Below, one piece after another: positions 10,985 to 22,645 of a DNA stretch of 64,000 nucleotides; the first letter of the stretch is position 1; each line of letters begins with the position of its first letter. The notes below the pieces were generated by a model, which was not told the origin of the DNA, did no database searches, and saw only the letters and a program-made list of their open reading frames with translations. This DNA comes from Biomphalaria glabrata. Lineage: Eukaryota > Mollusca > Gastropoda > Planorbidae. The stretch is taken from the NCBI RefSeq assembly GCF_947242115.1, contig NC_074715.1, positions 32,749,086 through 32,813,085 of the forward strand. The letters run 5' to 3'. Made by a program: the position numbers and the translations under genes.

Positions 10985-12174
10985 CTTACTGAATCCAAAA
11001 CAAACCATTGAGTGTCACTTGGTTGTTAACACAAAATCTTGATGTCCATTCAAATAAAGCGATGAGTTCGAACCAAAAAAGACAATGGTGTGCTTACACA
11101 CTGTACGTCAGGCAGAACTCTGAGGACGTTGGTCAGTCGTCCCTCCCTTCACCTCAACCACTTGACCACTAGATGGTTCCCCTTTTGGCGGTCAAGCAAG
11201 CTGTACTAATTAGTGAGTATGTATTAATTAGCACAGATTCGTCATTAATAAAGAACACAATGGTTCATTTAGTTTCTGTGTTAACACTTGGAATCCTCAA
11301 ACCTCTTACAACTTGGTTCTGCACCTTTAGTAAATATAAAGATAACATTCAGTTAGTATTACGCATTACTGAGAAATTACGTCATCAAAATAATAGCCTC
11401 TAAACTGATAACGGTTTCTTTGTTGAATTTAACTGGAAAAAAGCAGCGATAAATTTTGAAGAAAAAAAAAAAGACCAGTCCTTGAAATAATGGCAATGTT
11501 TTGGTTTATGGTTCATAAAATGATGTCAATGTCATTCGAAAAGAATCTGACCTCAATTTCATGACATATAAAACGTAAGCCAACCTTATGAGCTGTTCTT
11601 CCATTAAAAAAAATTCTCCTTAAATGTCAAGATTTGAGAGTATGTCTTGGCTGCTGTGATAATGAGACGTCTATGAAATTATCTCCTTGCCAACATTTGG
11701 GGCTCTGCTATCAGAGAGTATGAAATAAGGTAAGTAACTCGAGAGATATTTGGAAGGCATGATGTGTGAAATGCTCATCTCTAGAACCAATCCAACATAC
11801 TAAGTGACCTGTTGAGTCTAGTGACAGTTTTCTTCATTATTATGAAGTATGTAAGCTATATATATATATATTTCGCAATATCTATATCTTACATTTTTCT
11901 CTCTCTCTTTATACATATAATGAACGGATTCCCATGAAAATTCGTGCACACGTTCCTTTTCCTTCTTAGGTGCTCAGTAAGACACGGTTTTGACAGATTC
12001 ACAAGAACTCCGAAAAAATGCAAATTCTCTATTAAACCTTTTATATTTTACTTTCGGTATTTCCACAAAAGGCCGCTTTCTACATATAAAGCATAAATAG
12101 AAATAGCACCAAAAAAAAAAAAGACTTCCTGTATTTTTAAATAATATTTTCTTTTTTTTCCCCCTAAGTCAACT
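10985..12174. other. Intergenic / possible upstream region of the 10984 start
   Basis: No gene seen. The 200 bp just above 10984 are less AT-rich than the surroundings and could be the 5' region of the signal-peptide exon. A short TA run occurs at about 11854-11870. Confidence 0.4.
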
Positions 12175-12330
12175 TATTTGAGATCAAACAAAATAATTAA
12201 TTACCAATAATTAATTTACTAATTGGTTGATTTTTAAAATTAATTCACGTTTTCTAGGTACAACAAATAATTTTTTAAAGTTTCAACTTGATTCGAGAAT
12301 AAGTGTGGGTGAAATAATGTGTAAAATTAT
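12175..12330. repeat. AT-rich dispersed repeat (TTAATTAACTAATTGGTT family), second copy
   Basis: Shares with the 9440-9640 copy the TTTACTAATTGGTTGATTTT block, CAACTTGATTCGAGAAT and GAAATAATGTGTAAAATT, in the same orientation and spacing. A shorter third copy follows at 12405-12520 after a TA/GT microsatellite (about 12362-12397). Confidence 0.65.
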
Positions 12331-12539
12331 ATAAAAGGACGAAACCCTACATATTTAGCAATATATCTATATCTATATATGTGTGTGTGTGTGTGTGAAT
12401 ACTGAAGGATTAATTTTCCTTGTTGGCATCAAACAAAATGATAAATTACCAGTAATTAATTGACTTATTTGTTTTTTGTTTTTTTTTATTGATTCATGTA
12501 TTGGAAGATTTAAAAGCTGTTTCCAAATTGTAAACAATG

Positions 12540-13371
12540 TATCATTCATTAGCTATTAACAGCAACATAATCACTCTTACAAACGTTAGTCAGTTGTATC
12601 AAGGAGGAATGGTCTTTAAACTTTTTTTTTGTTCCTTGTTCACACACAGAGATTCCTCTGGGCAATATAGCAAGTGTGTGGTTTTGAGAATTCTCAAAAT
12701 GCTTAGCGAACATTTTCTTTTTACTATCAGTACACAAAATGAGTGACTACAAATTGCCACGTCGGCCTGTCTCTATAGTTCTCTGTCAGACTCTACGATG
12801 CCGACTCAATCCACGTATTTATGGAACAGAAATTTTAACGCGCGTGCAACTTTACAGCATGCGCACAGCATGAGAAAACATTTCTGAATGAACGTAATTG
12901 CGTCGATTAAACCCAAAGATTATCAGTAACAAAACCTTCATGTGTAAACATACAACTCCCCCGCAAAATAAACACTTAGAGCCAAATTAAATTACAGTTT
13001 ATCTCTCACGCGAAAGTTTTTGACTTCAGTGCGAGCAAATAAAACGACACCATCAATGGAAAGAAAGGGGTTTTTTTTCGCATTTTTCTTTTAGGAGTAA
13101 ATGAAATTTAGATAAAGTTAATAGTTGAAACAACAAAACTTCTCGATGAAGATATCAGAGCACGGCCGCTATGTGGATTTAGAGAACATTGGACAAGTAC
13201 ACTTCTATTTATACGTCATGAAAAACTTTCAACGCCATTGCAGTACAAAGAATAAGCGAATAAACTTATTTATGTAGCCTCGAGGCTTTAACGAAAATAT
13301 TATCCGACCACAGAGTGGGGTTTTTTTTTAGTCTGAAGAATAATAAGATGTAGGCCTATAGTATGGCACGT
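12540..13371. other. Intergenic, no gene seen
   Basis: Open frames of 62-69 codons overlap on both strands at 12537-12746 but have no recognised features. The segment 12760-13320 is slightly richer in CG dinucleotides than its surroundings, but no exon was found. Confidence 0.45.
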
Positions 13372-13755
13372 GCATGATCATTTAAACAAACAATGTATGA
13401 CTCCTGCATGATCATTTAAACAAACAATGTATGACTCCTGCATGATCATTTAAACAAACAATGTATGATTCCTGCATGATCATTTAAACAAACAATGTAT
13501 GATTCCTGCATGATCATTCGAACAATGTACCCTGGCCTATGATTCCTGCATGATCATTCGAAAAATGTACCTTGGCCTATGATTCCTACATGATCATTGA
13601 ACAAACAATATAGCCTGGACTAAGATTTCTATATGATCGTTTGAACGAACAATGTAGCCTGGACAATTTCTGTATGATCATTTAATATAGTCTATGATTT
13701 CTGCATAATCATTTGAACAAACAATATAGCCTATGATTCCTGCATGATCAGTTGA
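13372..13755. repeat. 34-bp minisatellite decaying to the right
   Basis: Four nearly identical 34-bp units (GCATGATCATTTAAACAAAC plus ATGTATGACTCCT) are followed by units of changing length that keep only CATGATCATT..GAACAA and ATGATTCCTGC. The clean end on the left and decay on the right fit edge decay of a tandem array. Confidence 0.9.
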
Positions 13756-14029
13756 ACAAACAGAAACTATCAGAAAAGAAAATCAGTCCATCACATGACA
13801 TATTTGGTCACAGAGCGCAATAATTCTTTTATCTTCGGTTGCTGAGGTTCCAGTGTACCTTGTTACAACTCGCTTTCACGCCTATAAATTACACCTGGAA
13901 TCTCCTAACACGTTGAAACTCAGAGGCCAGCGGATGTTTCCAACAGGTGCGTCTAGTTTAGGTACAGATTTGTACTGGTAAATAGACTACTGATAGCAAA
14001 ATAAAACGGAGGTGTGTGGTCGCCTTTTT

Positions 14030-14240
14030 ACGAGTTAGCCTTGGTGCCTTGTTACAAGTTGGCCTGGGTGCCTTGTTACAAGTTGGCCTGGGTGCCTTGT
14101 TACAAGTTGGCCTGGGTGCCTTGTTACAAGTTGGCCTGGGTGCCTTGTTACAAGTTGGCCTGGGTGCCTTGTTACAAGTTGGCCTTAGTGCCTTGTTACA
14201 AGTTGGCCTGGGTGCCTTGTTACAAGTTGGCCTGGGTGCT
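14030..14240. repeat. 24-bp minisatellite, about 9 copies
   Basis: The unit contains TTGGCCTGGGTGCCTTGTT and ends ACAAG. First and last units are diverged. The length is divisible by three, so two plus frames stay open for more than 80 codons (YKLAWVPC and GLGALLQV repeats). These frames are a product of the repeat and not a gene. Confidence 0.95.
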
Positions 14241-17200
14241 TTGGTCCGTGCTGATCTGAGGTGCCCTAGTTCGAATTAGCCTACTTAGAACGCTCACCGT
14301 GTTTCATTTTCTGTTATATGATAGGGGGTCGAACTTTGTCTTGCATTTGATGTTGGTATAAAAATATTTCCTGACCCTATCGACCCTATATGAGCTCTTC
14401 AATGACTATGACATAAAGCAAGCAAATAGTTTGTTACATAAACACAAAGGTATTGCTGTTTATGGGATGTGCCGCTGTTGTCATCACTGTAAATATCACG
14501 CCCTTAAGTCTAATATTCAATTTTTTAAAATAGTTTTCTTTCTTTATTTATTTCTAAGATTTCACTAATTTCTGGGAAACTCTCAAAAGCTATTTCCATG
14601 GTCAAGTTATTAGCAAATTTGAGAATCAACAATAAACATTCAATGATAATATTAATAAAGTAAAAATGTAAAATTATGGCATTTAATTTAAAGGATAAAA
14701 CATTCCAACCAATGTAGCTGATTTGACCAAGTATCCTCCCATTATAGATCAACTACATTTTACTTTCTTGAAACATTTTAATAAGCTGATGGTAGATCTA
14801 CTCCTTAGTCTGACATAGTTTAAATAATATAATAAATAATATAATATAAACAATTTTAAAAAAAAATAAGTCTTAGAGCCGGGCTTACATCTACATGCTA
14901 CAAGCTATGCACTCATACTTAAGTAATTATACCCCATTCTCAGTTTTACAGTGCACACCGGATTGCAATGACAAGATCTAGTCATGTTAAGTTGACAACA
15001 GATAAGATAGGGCTTAGAAAGAAAGCGTTTAAAATCTAATCATTCAATGTTATGAATGAGAAATTCGAATAATCCATTGGTAAAATTCTGTTAAAGAATC
15101 GATATCTTTTAAAATCTTTGAAACTCTAAACAAAATAGAATTCACTTTATAGATGTAAGCCAATAAATGATAATGAGTTTATTTATAGCTTTATAAATAA
15201 ATATGCCTATTAATCTATTCTTAAATTTATAGATTCTTATTAATTGTTTAAATTTTTTTTAAAATTCTTTGGGCGGGAATGTAACGAGAAAATAACTATG
15301 AATCAATCAAATAAACCAACATTCAAGCCCCCCTCACATTCTGACTTTGTTTGTTTAGAAAGATACATTCCGGGTTTTGAGAGTCTAAAACTATTATTTG
15401 TTTAGTTCCTTGTCACAGTCCCCAAAGTTGTCTTGGTTGTAGTGATGGAATAAATCTTCGTCACTCTTTGCTCTTTATCGCGCCTGGCGAAATGTTTCAC
15501 AATTAAAACAAAAGACAACTTTCATAAATTATGTGATTTTTTTTAAATTCCTTAATACTTTTCATAACCAAATTGATACAGATCTACAGTTTTACTCTTT
15601 CACTAACATTACATTGTGGAACGAATGAGATCGATTGCAGCCGCTGGTTAAAATAAAATAATAGAAGTCAATGTTGAACAAAGAAATGTCAATGTTTCAA
15701 GGAAACAAATATTTTCGTTCCCTTCCATCTGGGCCAGGCTGTACCAAGTTAGCCTGCAATATAAACACTTTTGAAAAAATGGAAAAAAAATCATAACAAA
15801 ATTCGTTTGACATTTCAGATCGGTTAGATAATTCGAGTGTTTCTCTCCCCTTTGAGTTCCTCTATATGCCGTACATTTGTGTTTTATTTTGTTTAAGCTT
15901 AATACAGCTCTGTAGTGAGTGGCTTCCCCTTACACATGTTTGCCCCACTCAACCGCGTTCATTTACTCCTAACAAATAATGAAGCAAAAAATGTTTGGAT
16001 CAATCTTTGAAATACCTCACAGTGTTTGTAGAGTCCTGCTCCTCAGGCAATAGGTAACAACCGAGAAACAGGCATTTAAAAAAACCCAACTAAAAACAGA
16101 AAAATATTTGACGCGTTACAAAACATGTTAGGATCATTTCTCAATGGAAAATATCCACATGAATTGTACCATAAGTTTCACAATTAAGATTGAACATTTT
16201 AATCATTTCAGCCAAGTAGAAGAACAGTATTTATATTTCAGTTTAAAGCTTCAAACCAGCGATCACTGAACCATTTTGTAAGGATTCTGATCCCCAAATT
16301 AATAAGCACATCGATGTCCAGCTCCCAATGTGTGTGGCACGAACAACAGTCCTAATTGCATACCACACGACCAGGGAACCGTCCAATTTGTACGTAGAGA
16401 TTCATATGACCAGTAAAACGATATCACCTCCGTGTGATGTATGTGGGGAGGAAATAATAATATCTATATTTACCGCTTTTCTAAATGTTTCAAAATTGCT
16501 AAACAGTTTAATACATGTGGACTAGATATTTTAAAGAATAAATTAAAAAGAAAGCAGAATACACTATAGACTAATATATAAACTAAAATCAATGCATTTA
16601 CCGCATACAAATTAACGGCTGTAGCGTCACTGTTACGGACTAAATGATTTCAGTTCAAAATCAATCATTTGTTTCTTAAAAACATACATCACATCATGTA
16701 AAGTGTCATTAAAGTCATATACTAAAAGACCTCTTCTAGAAGTTTAGAGATGAAACAATGTTATTAGTTTTGAACAAACCTGTTTCAAAGAACCAAGTGA
16801 TCTCGTAAGGAAGGGAAATAACTGCTCACTCAACAAGTTAAAAAAGACATCAGATTTTTTTGTAATATATATTTTGTTCACGTTTCCGTGCTGAGGCCAG
16901 ACAACAAATACTACTTGTACGGCAGTATAAGTAACCTCTATTGATAAGCTCGCCAGAACGTAGGATGGGGGAGGAACGCGATTATTTTTGTACAGCGCCA
17001 TCGCAAACTCAAGTTTTTTTCCCGCCCACCGTTAGAATGCTTAGACATAAAACATTTAAATTCCCACTCGCAATTTTGTTTTTGTTAAAAAAAATTTTTA
17101 GTTGACATTTAAATTAAATATAATTATTTAAAAATCAGAATAGATAAAGTCCCCATTTAAGTAATGGAATAATAAAATCCATTATATAAAGTCTAATTAA

Positions 17201-17605
17201 GCAGCATACTTTATTTTTTTTTAAAGTCTAATGATTAGAAACAAAATCGATGATGGTCGTAGACAAAAAAATGGATTCTGATTTCTGTTCTAGTTTCTTA
17301 GTGAATGATGATCAATAAAGTTGATGTCAAGTTTGTGTGTCCAAATTGTAGATGCAACATGCGCTTTTCTTTCATAACATGAACTGTTGAAGGCAAGCAA
17401 AGAGGACCCTACATTCTCTCCCTTGAATTGGCTGGCATTCAAGATATCAATCAGTAAATAGAAAATGCAGGCGTTCGTTTAAGATAGGAATCCTTCAAAT
17501 CAGATTTACACACAGTTATAAAACAGAGAGAACAGCCAAAAGCAAGGCAATTTTTAATATACCAGCTCAAGCAAATCTATGTCGGATTTCAAGCAGACTT
17601 TAGCT
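14241..17605. other. Intergenic, 3.4 kb without supported gene
   Basis: AT-rich DNA with short ORFs only. The longest are minus 16744-17001 (85 codons, starts MALYKNNRVPPPSYVL) and minus 14525-14752. Neither shows a recognised domain or a spliced partner. No tRNA, SINE or clear transposon end was recognised. Confidence 0.5.
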
Positions 17606-17812
17606 TACCCTTTTATTGATCTGGATTTAACTTTGAATTTCATAGATCAGGCTTTAACTTAGACTTTCATTTATCACACCTTAACTTTGACTTTCATAGA
17701 TCAGGCTTTAACTTAGACTTTCAATGATCACACTTTAGCATTGACTTTCATAGATCAGGCTTTAACTTAGACTTTCAATGATCACACTTTAACATTGACT
17801 TTCATTGGTCAC
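17606..17812. repeat. 27-bp degenerate tandem repeat, about 8 copies
   Basis: Alternating variants of a 27-bp unit (GACTTTCATAGATCAGGC plus TTTAACTTA, and a version with CAATGATCACAC). The A/B alternation in the right half suggests that a 54-bp dimer was the last unit amplified. Confidence 0.85.
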
Positions 17813-18079
17813 GCCATGTACTAGTCACCAACCTCGCGTGTACACAGAAAACGATACCAAATTTGATTACCTATATATAGATAGATGCGTTTGTCCCTGC
17901 AAATGTTTGAGATCAAAGAACATATTTTTGCCCTTTGTCCGCCTTTAGAAACTAAACAAATAGACACCTTATTTCATTATAATATTTAAGTTTAGTATAA
18001 GCTAATTATTTTCTTTAAACGTAATAAAGAGTGTTATATTTATACAACTGTTTCTTTTTTTATTTCCAAGTAACTACTA

Positions 18080-18260
18080 ATATTTTGATTAAAGTACTGT
18101 GTTGTTTTTTTAAACATGTTGATGGAAGTACTCTGTTGTTTCTAAACATGTTGATGGAAGCACTCTGTTTCTAAAAATGTTGATAAAAGTGCTGTGTTGT
18201 TACAAAATATGTGATGATAAAAGTGCTGTGTTGTAACAAAATATGTGACATGAAAGTGAT
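18080..18260. repeat. About 33-bp degenerate tandem repeat, about 5 copies
   Basis: Units share AACATGTTGATGGAAG, a TACTCTGTTGTT-like segment and a variable spacer. Unit length varies between roughly 30 and 38 bp. Confidence 0.75.
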
Positions 18261-19199
18261 ATGACAGATTTTATTCATCAAACGTATACATTAAAAAAAA
18301 ATCAGCAGATAGCTGCCCAGATATCGTCTCTATCTGAACTAACAAACTCATTCAAGTGATAATGTGGTACCACTTACTGCTCACTCAAGGCCGTCTGTGA
18401 CACTAAGTGCTTGGTGGCACCTTCTGCCTCAACGATTAGCACCAATTTCTACGTTTTTCTATATCCATTGAATTGCTTTTAAAACTCTACATTAGAGATC
18501 TATATATTAGACTTGTGTAGAACTCTTCAAGTTTAAAACGCCTATGTCCAAGTCAGAAGAAATAGTGTAATAACTTCTTTAAAAAAAAACAATAACAACA
18601 AACGAAAAATTGAAATCATTTCTTTAATTTGAAGTTGTGTGCTTTTGTAAAAAAAAGTCACTCAAATGTAAATAAATATATAAACTAAAGGTACCCCCCC
18701 CACTTTCAGATCTTGCTATCTATAGGGGCATCTGTTTCTTTGACGACGGTTAACTTGTGTGTCATGTGGCCTGCACAACGACCAACCGCCTTCACTTCCT
18801 CAATGTATGTCAGGTACTCGAGTTTGAGTGGAAATAAAGCGCTTCAAGTAGACTACTTCTAAAAAGTGTTCGTTTAAAATATAAAGAATATTGTTACATA
18901 TGTTGACACTGCAAGGGCGATTTGTATAACGCAACATAGACTATTATTATCATCAGCTGTAATTAAAGGTAAGTGTAAACATGTCCGGAATTTCCTTTGT
19001 TGTTTAGCCTACTATTAAATGTGTCATGGTATATATTAGTCATTAATGCAATTCGAAACTTCTATGTTTAAACGCACAAACAACGTATTGTCATGCATAC
19101 AATAGGCCGTACCTAAGGGAATGTGGTATAGAGGTGAATTATATGGGACCATTTTACCATTACTGGAACTTATAAACAATTGAAGGAAAAATAACTTTT
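18261..19199. other. Intergenic, no gene seen
   Basis: No open frame or exon-like segment recognised. Short C run at about 18694. Confidence 0.5.
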
Positions 19200-19310
19200 G
19201 TACAATGCTTCTATCAACTCACTTTATGTCTGGTCAAATGTTTGTACACGTTATTTCCCCCCACACTCAATCTGATATCAAGTGGAAATTTAGCACAATT
19301 GTTTGTAGTA
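19200..19310 (-). repeat. AT-rich dispersed repeat family, reverse copy
   Basis: On the minus strand it carries GTGGGGGGAAATAACGTG, TACAAACATTTGACC and a final AGTTGATAGAAGC, corresponding to the 3' half of the copy at 9440-9640. The right-hand member at 63094-63272 starts with the same TATCAACTCACT on the plus strand. Confidence 0.55.
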
Positions 19311-19822
19311 GCTGACATAACAAGATAGCTGTAAACATGTATACAGTGAAAAACCATATCCCTATTACGAGTATATAGGCCTTATTATTTTGTGTAGGTC
19401 CTAAAAGGATGAAGCATACTAGTAGCACTGTCTACGGATGTAGGTTACTACATTATTTCGGAAAATGTGCTACAGTAGCTTAGTGGGCCATTACAGAGTC
19501 TGGAAAATATTTTTTTTAAATACGTCGCTCAGAAGGCCCTTTTGTAAGAATACTAAAAAGCCTTTGACAATTTAATACATTCCATAATGGCATTCATACG
19601 GACCTTATCTTACAAAATACAGTCGTGACTTCATATAGCCAGTCCCCAGCTTAAGCACAAACAAAACGTTATTCTAATAATGATGTGAAAAGGGAGGCAA
19701 TTCTAGAGCGTAAGATCTTTCCTTAGCAATCGCTTCCCCTTGTTATTTTGGTGCTTGTTGTGAAGTTATGTACACTTCATAGTCTTTGTAGAATGTAATG
19801 AGCCGATATTTGCCTCCTACAA

Positions 19823-20313
19823 CAGTATTTCCCAAACTTTTTCCTTAACGGAACCTTTCGCACATTCTTCGGAGAATTCAACGGAACACTTTATTATAAG
19901 GTTTCAATGACTTTGATGGTACTGTGTCCTTGTCAGGCACGTTATTGGTAAGCTGAATTCTACTATCTATCGTGGCGTCAATCCAATTTCTAGAATTGGA
20001 CTTTGTTGCAACATAGAAAATCCTGCTTCTAACCACTAGCTTACAGGAAACTAAGATAACGAGCAGCTTGTTTGGAACTATTGTGGTACTCTTCAAAAAA
20101 CTTGACCAGAAATCATTTAATGGTTGATTTTTTGGTATCTTAGTTTAAAGTCAGGATCTAGATCATAGTAATGTTATAGAATTTTATTTTTCTGCATTTA
20201 CTTAGTGAAACCCACATGTAGGCCTATTAGTTGATTATTCCAGTAGTTCATGGAAAGTTTAGTCTGGCACTGAGAACACAACAGTTCCACGGAAAACACT
20301 TTGAGAAACACTG
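19823..20313. mobile_element. hAT-like non-autonomous DNA transposon, older copy (about 491 bp)
   Basis: Left end CAGTATTTCCCAAACTTTTTC and right end (reversed) CAGTGTTTCTCAAAGTG form imperfect inverted terminal repeats of the hAT type, followed inward by ACGGAAC / GTGGAAC. The 8-bp flanks (TCCTACAA and GCTTAGAA) match at 5 of 8 positions, consistent with an aged duplication. The interior has a 72-codon minus frame without recognised transposase motifs. Distinct from the family at 860-1517. Confidence 0.72.
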
Positions 20314-20894
20314 GCTTAGAACAACCTGTAGTTTTATGTGACAGCATAGAAATTACTGTAATTCTGTTCATGAGTATTTCTTTTCACTTGAGAGCTGGTG
20401 AATGATTGTTGGAAGCTCAACAATGAAACAAAAACATTCCGAGTTGAAGTTTATAATATGCCTTTTTTTTTTTCTTTCAAATTGGGCAACTAAATATGTA
20501 GCATTTTACAAAATTTTCATTCCACAAAAGATTTTGAACATTTTGTTTTCATGTTGAATCTATTTTACTTTATATGAACATTTTGACAGAAGATTGGGAC
20601 AGCAGGTTCCTAAACTCAAGCTATTAGGTTGTGCTCATCTGATCAAGCTCTAAGCTTTATGTTGACACCACATGGAAAGAGAACAAGAGATCAAAGTGAC
20701 AGAACCATGAAGACAGTCAACATTGAACAAATAGTCTTAGTAGCTGGAAACAACAGGACAGAACAATCACTTGATGTTTTATAAGTCAATGGGTGTTGGT
20801 AAAACATAGGGTGATAATGTAGAGCAGCCTGTGGATCAAATCAGGAGTAAATATTTGATCTTTGAATTTTCATTTCAACGAGTTAACTATAAAT

Positions 20895-21130
20895 AGGAAG
20901 GTTAGGTCACTGAGTGGTAAAGTGCTTGGCTTCCAAACCAGAGGGTCCTGGATTTCAAAATTCAGGATCTTTAAGGCACCTCTGATGGATAAAAATAGTT
21001 GTGGAAAAGTAGAGGCTGGTCTTCATACTGGCCACATGACACCCTAGTTTACTGTGAGCCAAAGCCACAGAAACAGATGATCTTTACATCATCTACCCTA
21101 TAGACCACATGGTCTGAAAGGGGAACTTTA
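20895..21130 (+). mobile_element. tRNA-derived SINE, family 1 (copy 1)
   Basis: The head resembles a tRNA: GTCACTGAGTGGTAAAGTGC matches an A box, and GGTCCTGGATTTCAAAAT is a decayed B box. The body contains CATGACACCCTAGTTTACTG and TTTACATCATCTACCC, and the 3' end is GGTCTGAAAGGGGAAC followed by a T-rich tail. Copies at 31365-31563 and 55760-56000 share body and order. It is short, RNA polymerase III type, and mobilised by a partner LINE. Confidence 0.82.
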
Positions 21131-22466
21131 CTTTTACTAAATATAAATTGCCATTTTGTTGTATTAATGCTTTCAATTCAAATCCTAGTTTTATACTGAC
21201 ATTTACAAAAGCACATAGAACATTAACAACTTTTGAAAATATTTTATATGTTTATTTCAGTAAACCACTGGACTAATCCAGTAATGTTACAATTATAAAA
21301 CCCAGAAATATCAAGACTGGTATTTCAATAAACTTTTGTTTCTAAGTAGATCATAGATCATCACTCTTTTTCCTGAAACTAGAACAAGTCAACAAACAAG
21401 AGCAAACAACTTCCAGTGTTTACAGTTTTCAGCTCTGACAGTTAATAAGAAAGGAAGCCACCAAGCAAAAAAAAAAAATACAATAAAGGCAATAAGATGC
21501 AATAGTAGTAATGGTGGTAAAACGAGAGATCACAAACTATCAACAGTAAGCATTACACCAAATACCTCAATCTGGGATTCTCAATCAATGGGATATCATA
21601 AAAAAGCATTTTTCATTGACGTTTAAAGGAAAACTAACAGAAAAAAAAATGCTTGTGAGTTGAGGAAGCAAAATGTCAGTAGAAAAGAACTAAGTAACCT
21701 GGAACAACACTTGACTATTTAACTAAGCACAATTTAGACTTATCAGGCAAATACATTTCTATTTTAAGGAACATTTAATGCCATTAAGACGACAGTGAAA
21801 TTTTGTTGTATTGGATAATGCACTACAAAATATCAGAATACATTCCAATGATATAAAGAAAGAGACAACACCAAAGTGAATTCTAACATCAGACAAAGAA
21901 AAGTACACTGAATTATCATCCTTCACTCTAGAATGCAAGATATGACATTCAATTTTCCTTGCATTCATTTCAAAATGAACAAAAAACAAGTATCTGTACA
22001 ATCCCAGATTTAGAAATTATCAAGTCAGTTGAAATGTTTTGATTTTATTTCCAGAGACCTAAATATTAATCAAGGCACCACTCTGAATGTATAAAGAGTA
22101 CAGTCATACGGAACACAAGCTATGGGTACCACAGCTTAAAAAGTGGTGATGACATTTTCCACAATTTTAAAATGTTGAATGTGAAGAAAATGTGTAAATA
22201 ATACATAAAGATACAAGACTCTGGCTAAGAGAAAAATGTATTGTTTTCTTTGTGTGTAAGGGAATGGGTTGTTTATGGTGGAGCCATAAGATGATACAAA
22301 CTATAGAATATCAAAACACTAAGGCAAAGAAAATTCATTAGTTCATGACAAATTAAATTATCAATGATGACAGCAAATGACTTTAACAAGAAGCTGGCTA
22401 GACTTGCAATCACAATGATGGTAGAAGGGTAGTGTAAGATCAGTAAAGTGTGTGTCACATACAGAT
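21131..22466. other. 3' flank of R3HDM4, no other gene seen
   Basis: AT-rich DNA that may include the 3' untranslated region of the minus-strand gene ending at 22646. Open frames at 21759-22001 and 22273-22545 have no recognised content; the second owes its proline run to the G tract at 22467. Confidence 0.5.

Positions 22467-22495
<29 letters not shown>
22467..22495. repeat. Uninterrupted run of 29 G
   Basis: A pure G tract on the plus strand, thus poly-C in the sense of R3HDM4, about 150 bp beyond its stop codon and probably within its 3' untranslated region. Such tracts can form G-quadruplexes and are prone to length errors in sequencing, so the exact count is uncertain. Confidence 0.95.
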
Positions 22496-22501
<6 letters not shown>

Positions 22502-22645
22502 TCTATGTTCATGAGAGTGGGCTGCAAAGTAAAGCAATGCATCACAGGCAGGACTTACAATAAGGAGAGTTTAGTGTATAGTTTATGTTGGATCAAAGTT
22601 TTCAATTATCACATACAAACGTATGTGTCAGAGTGAACTGTGATA

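Noticed and set aside
14014-14279. Open frames of 81-87 codons with YKLAWVPC or GLGALLQV repeats
   Set aside because: Product of a 24-bp tandem repeat whose period is divisible by three; two frames are open at once.
16744-17001. 85-codon minus frame (MALYKNNRVPPPSYVL...) as a small gene
   Set aside because: Looks somewhat protein-like at its start but has no splice context, no domain and an AT-driven second half. Kept only as unannotated.
22273-22545. 90-codon minus frame with a proline stretch
   Set aside because: The prolines come from the 29-G tract; the rest is AT-rich noise.
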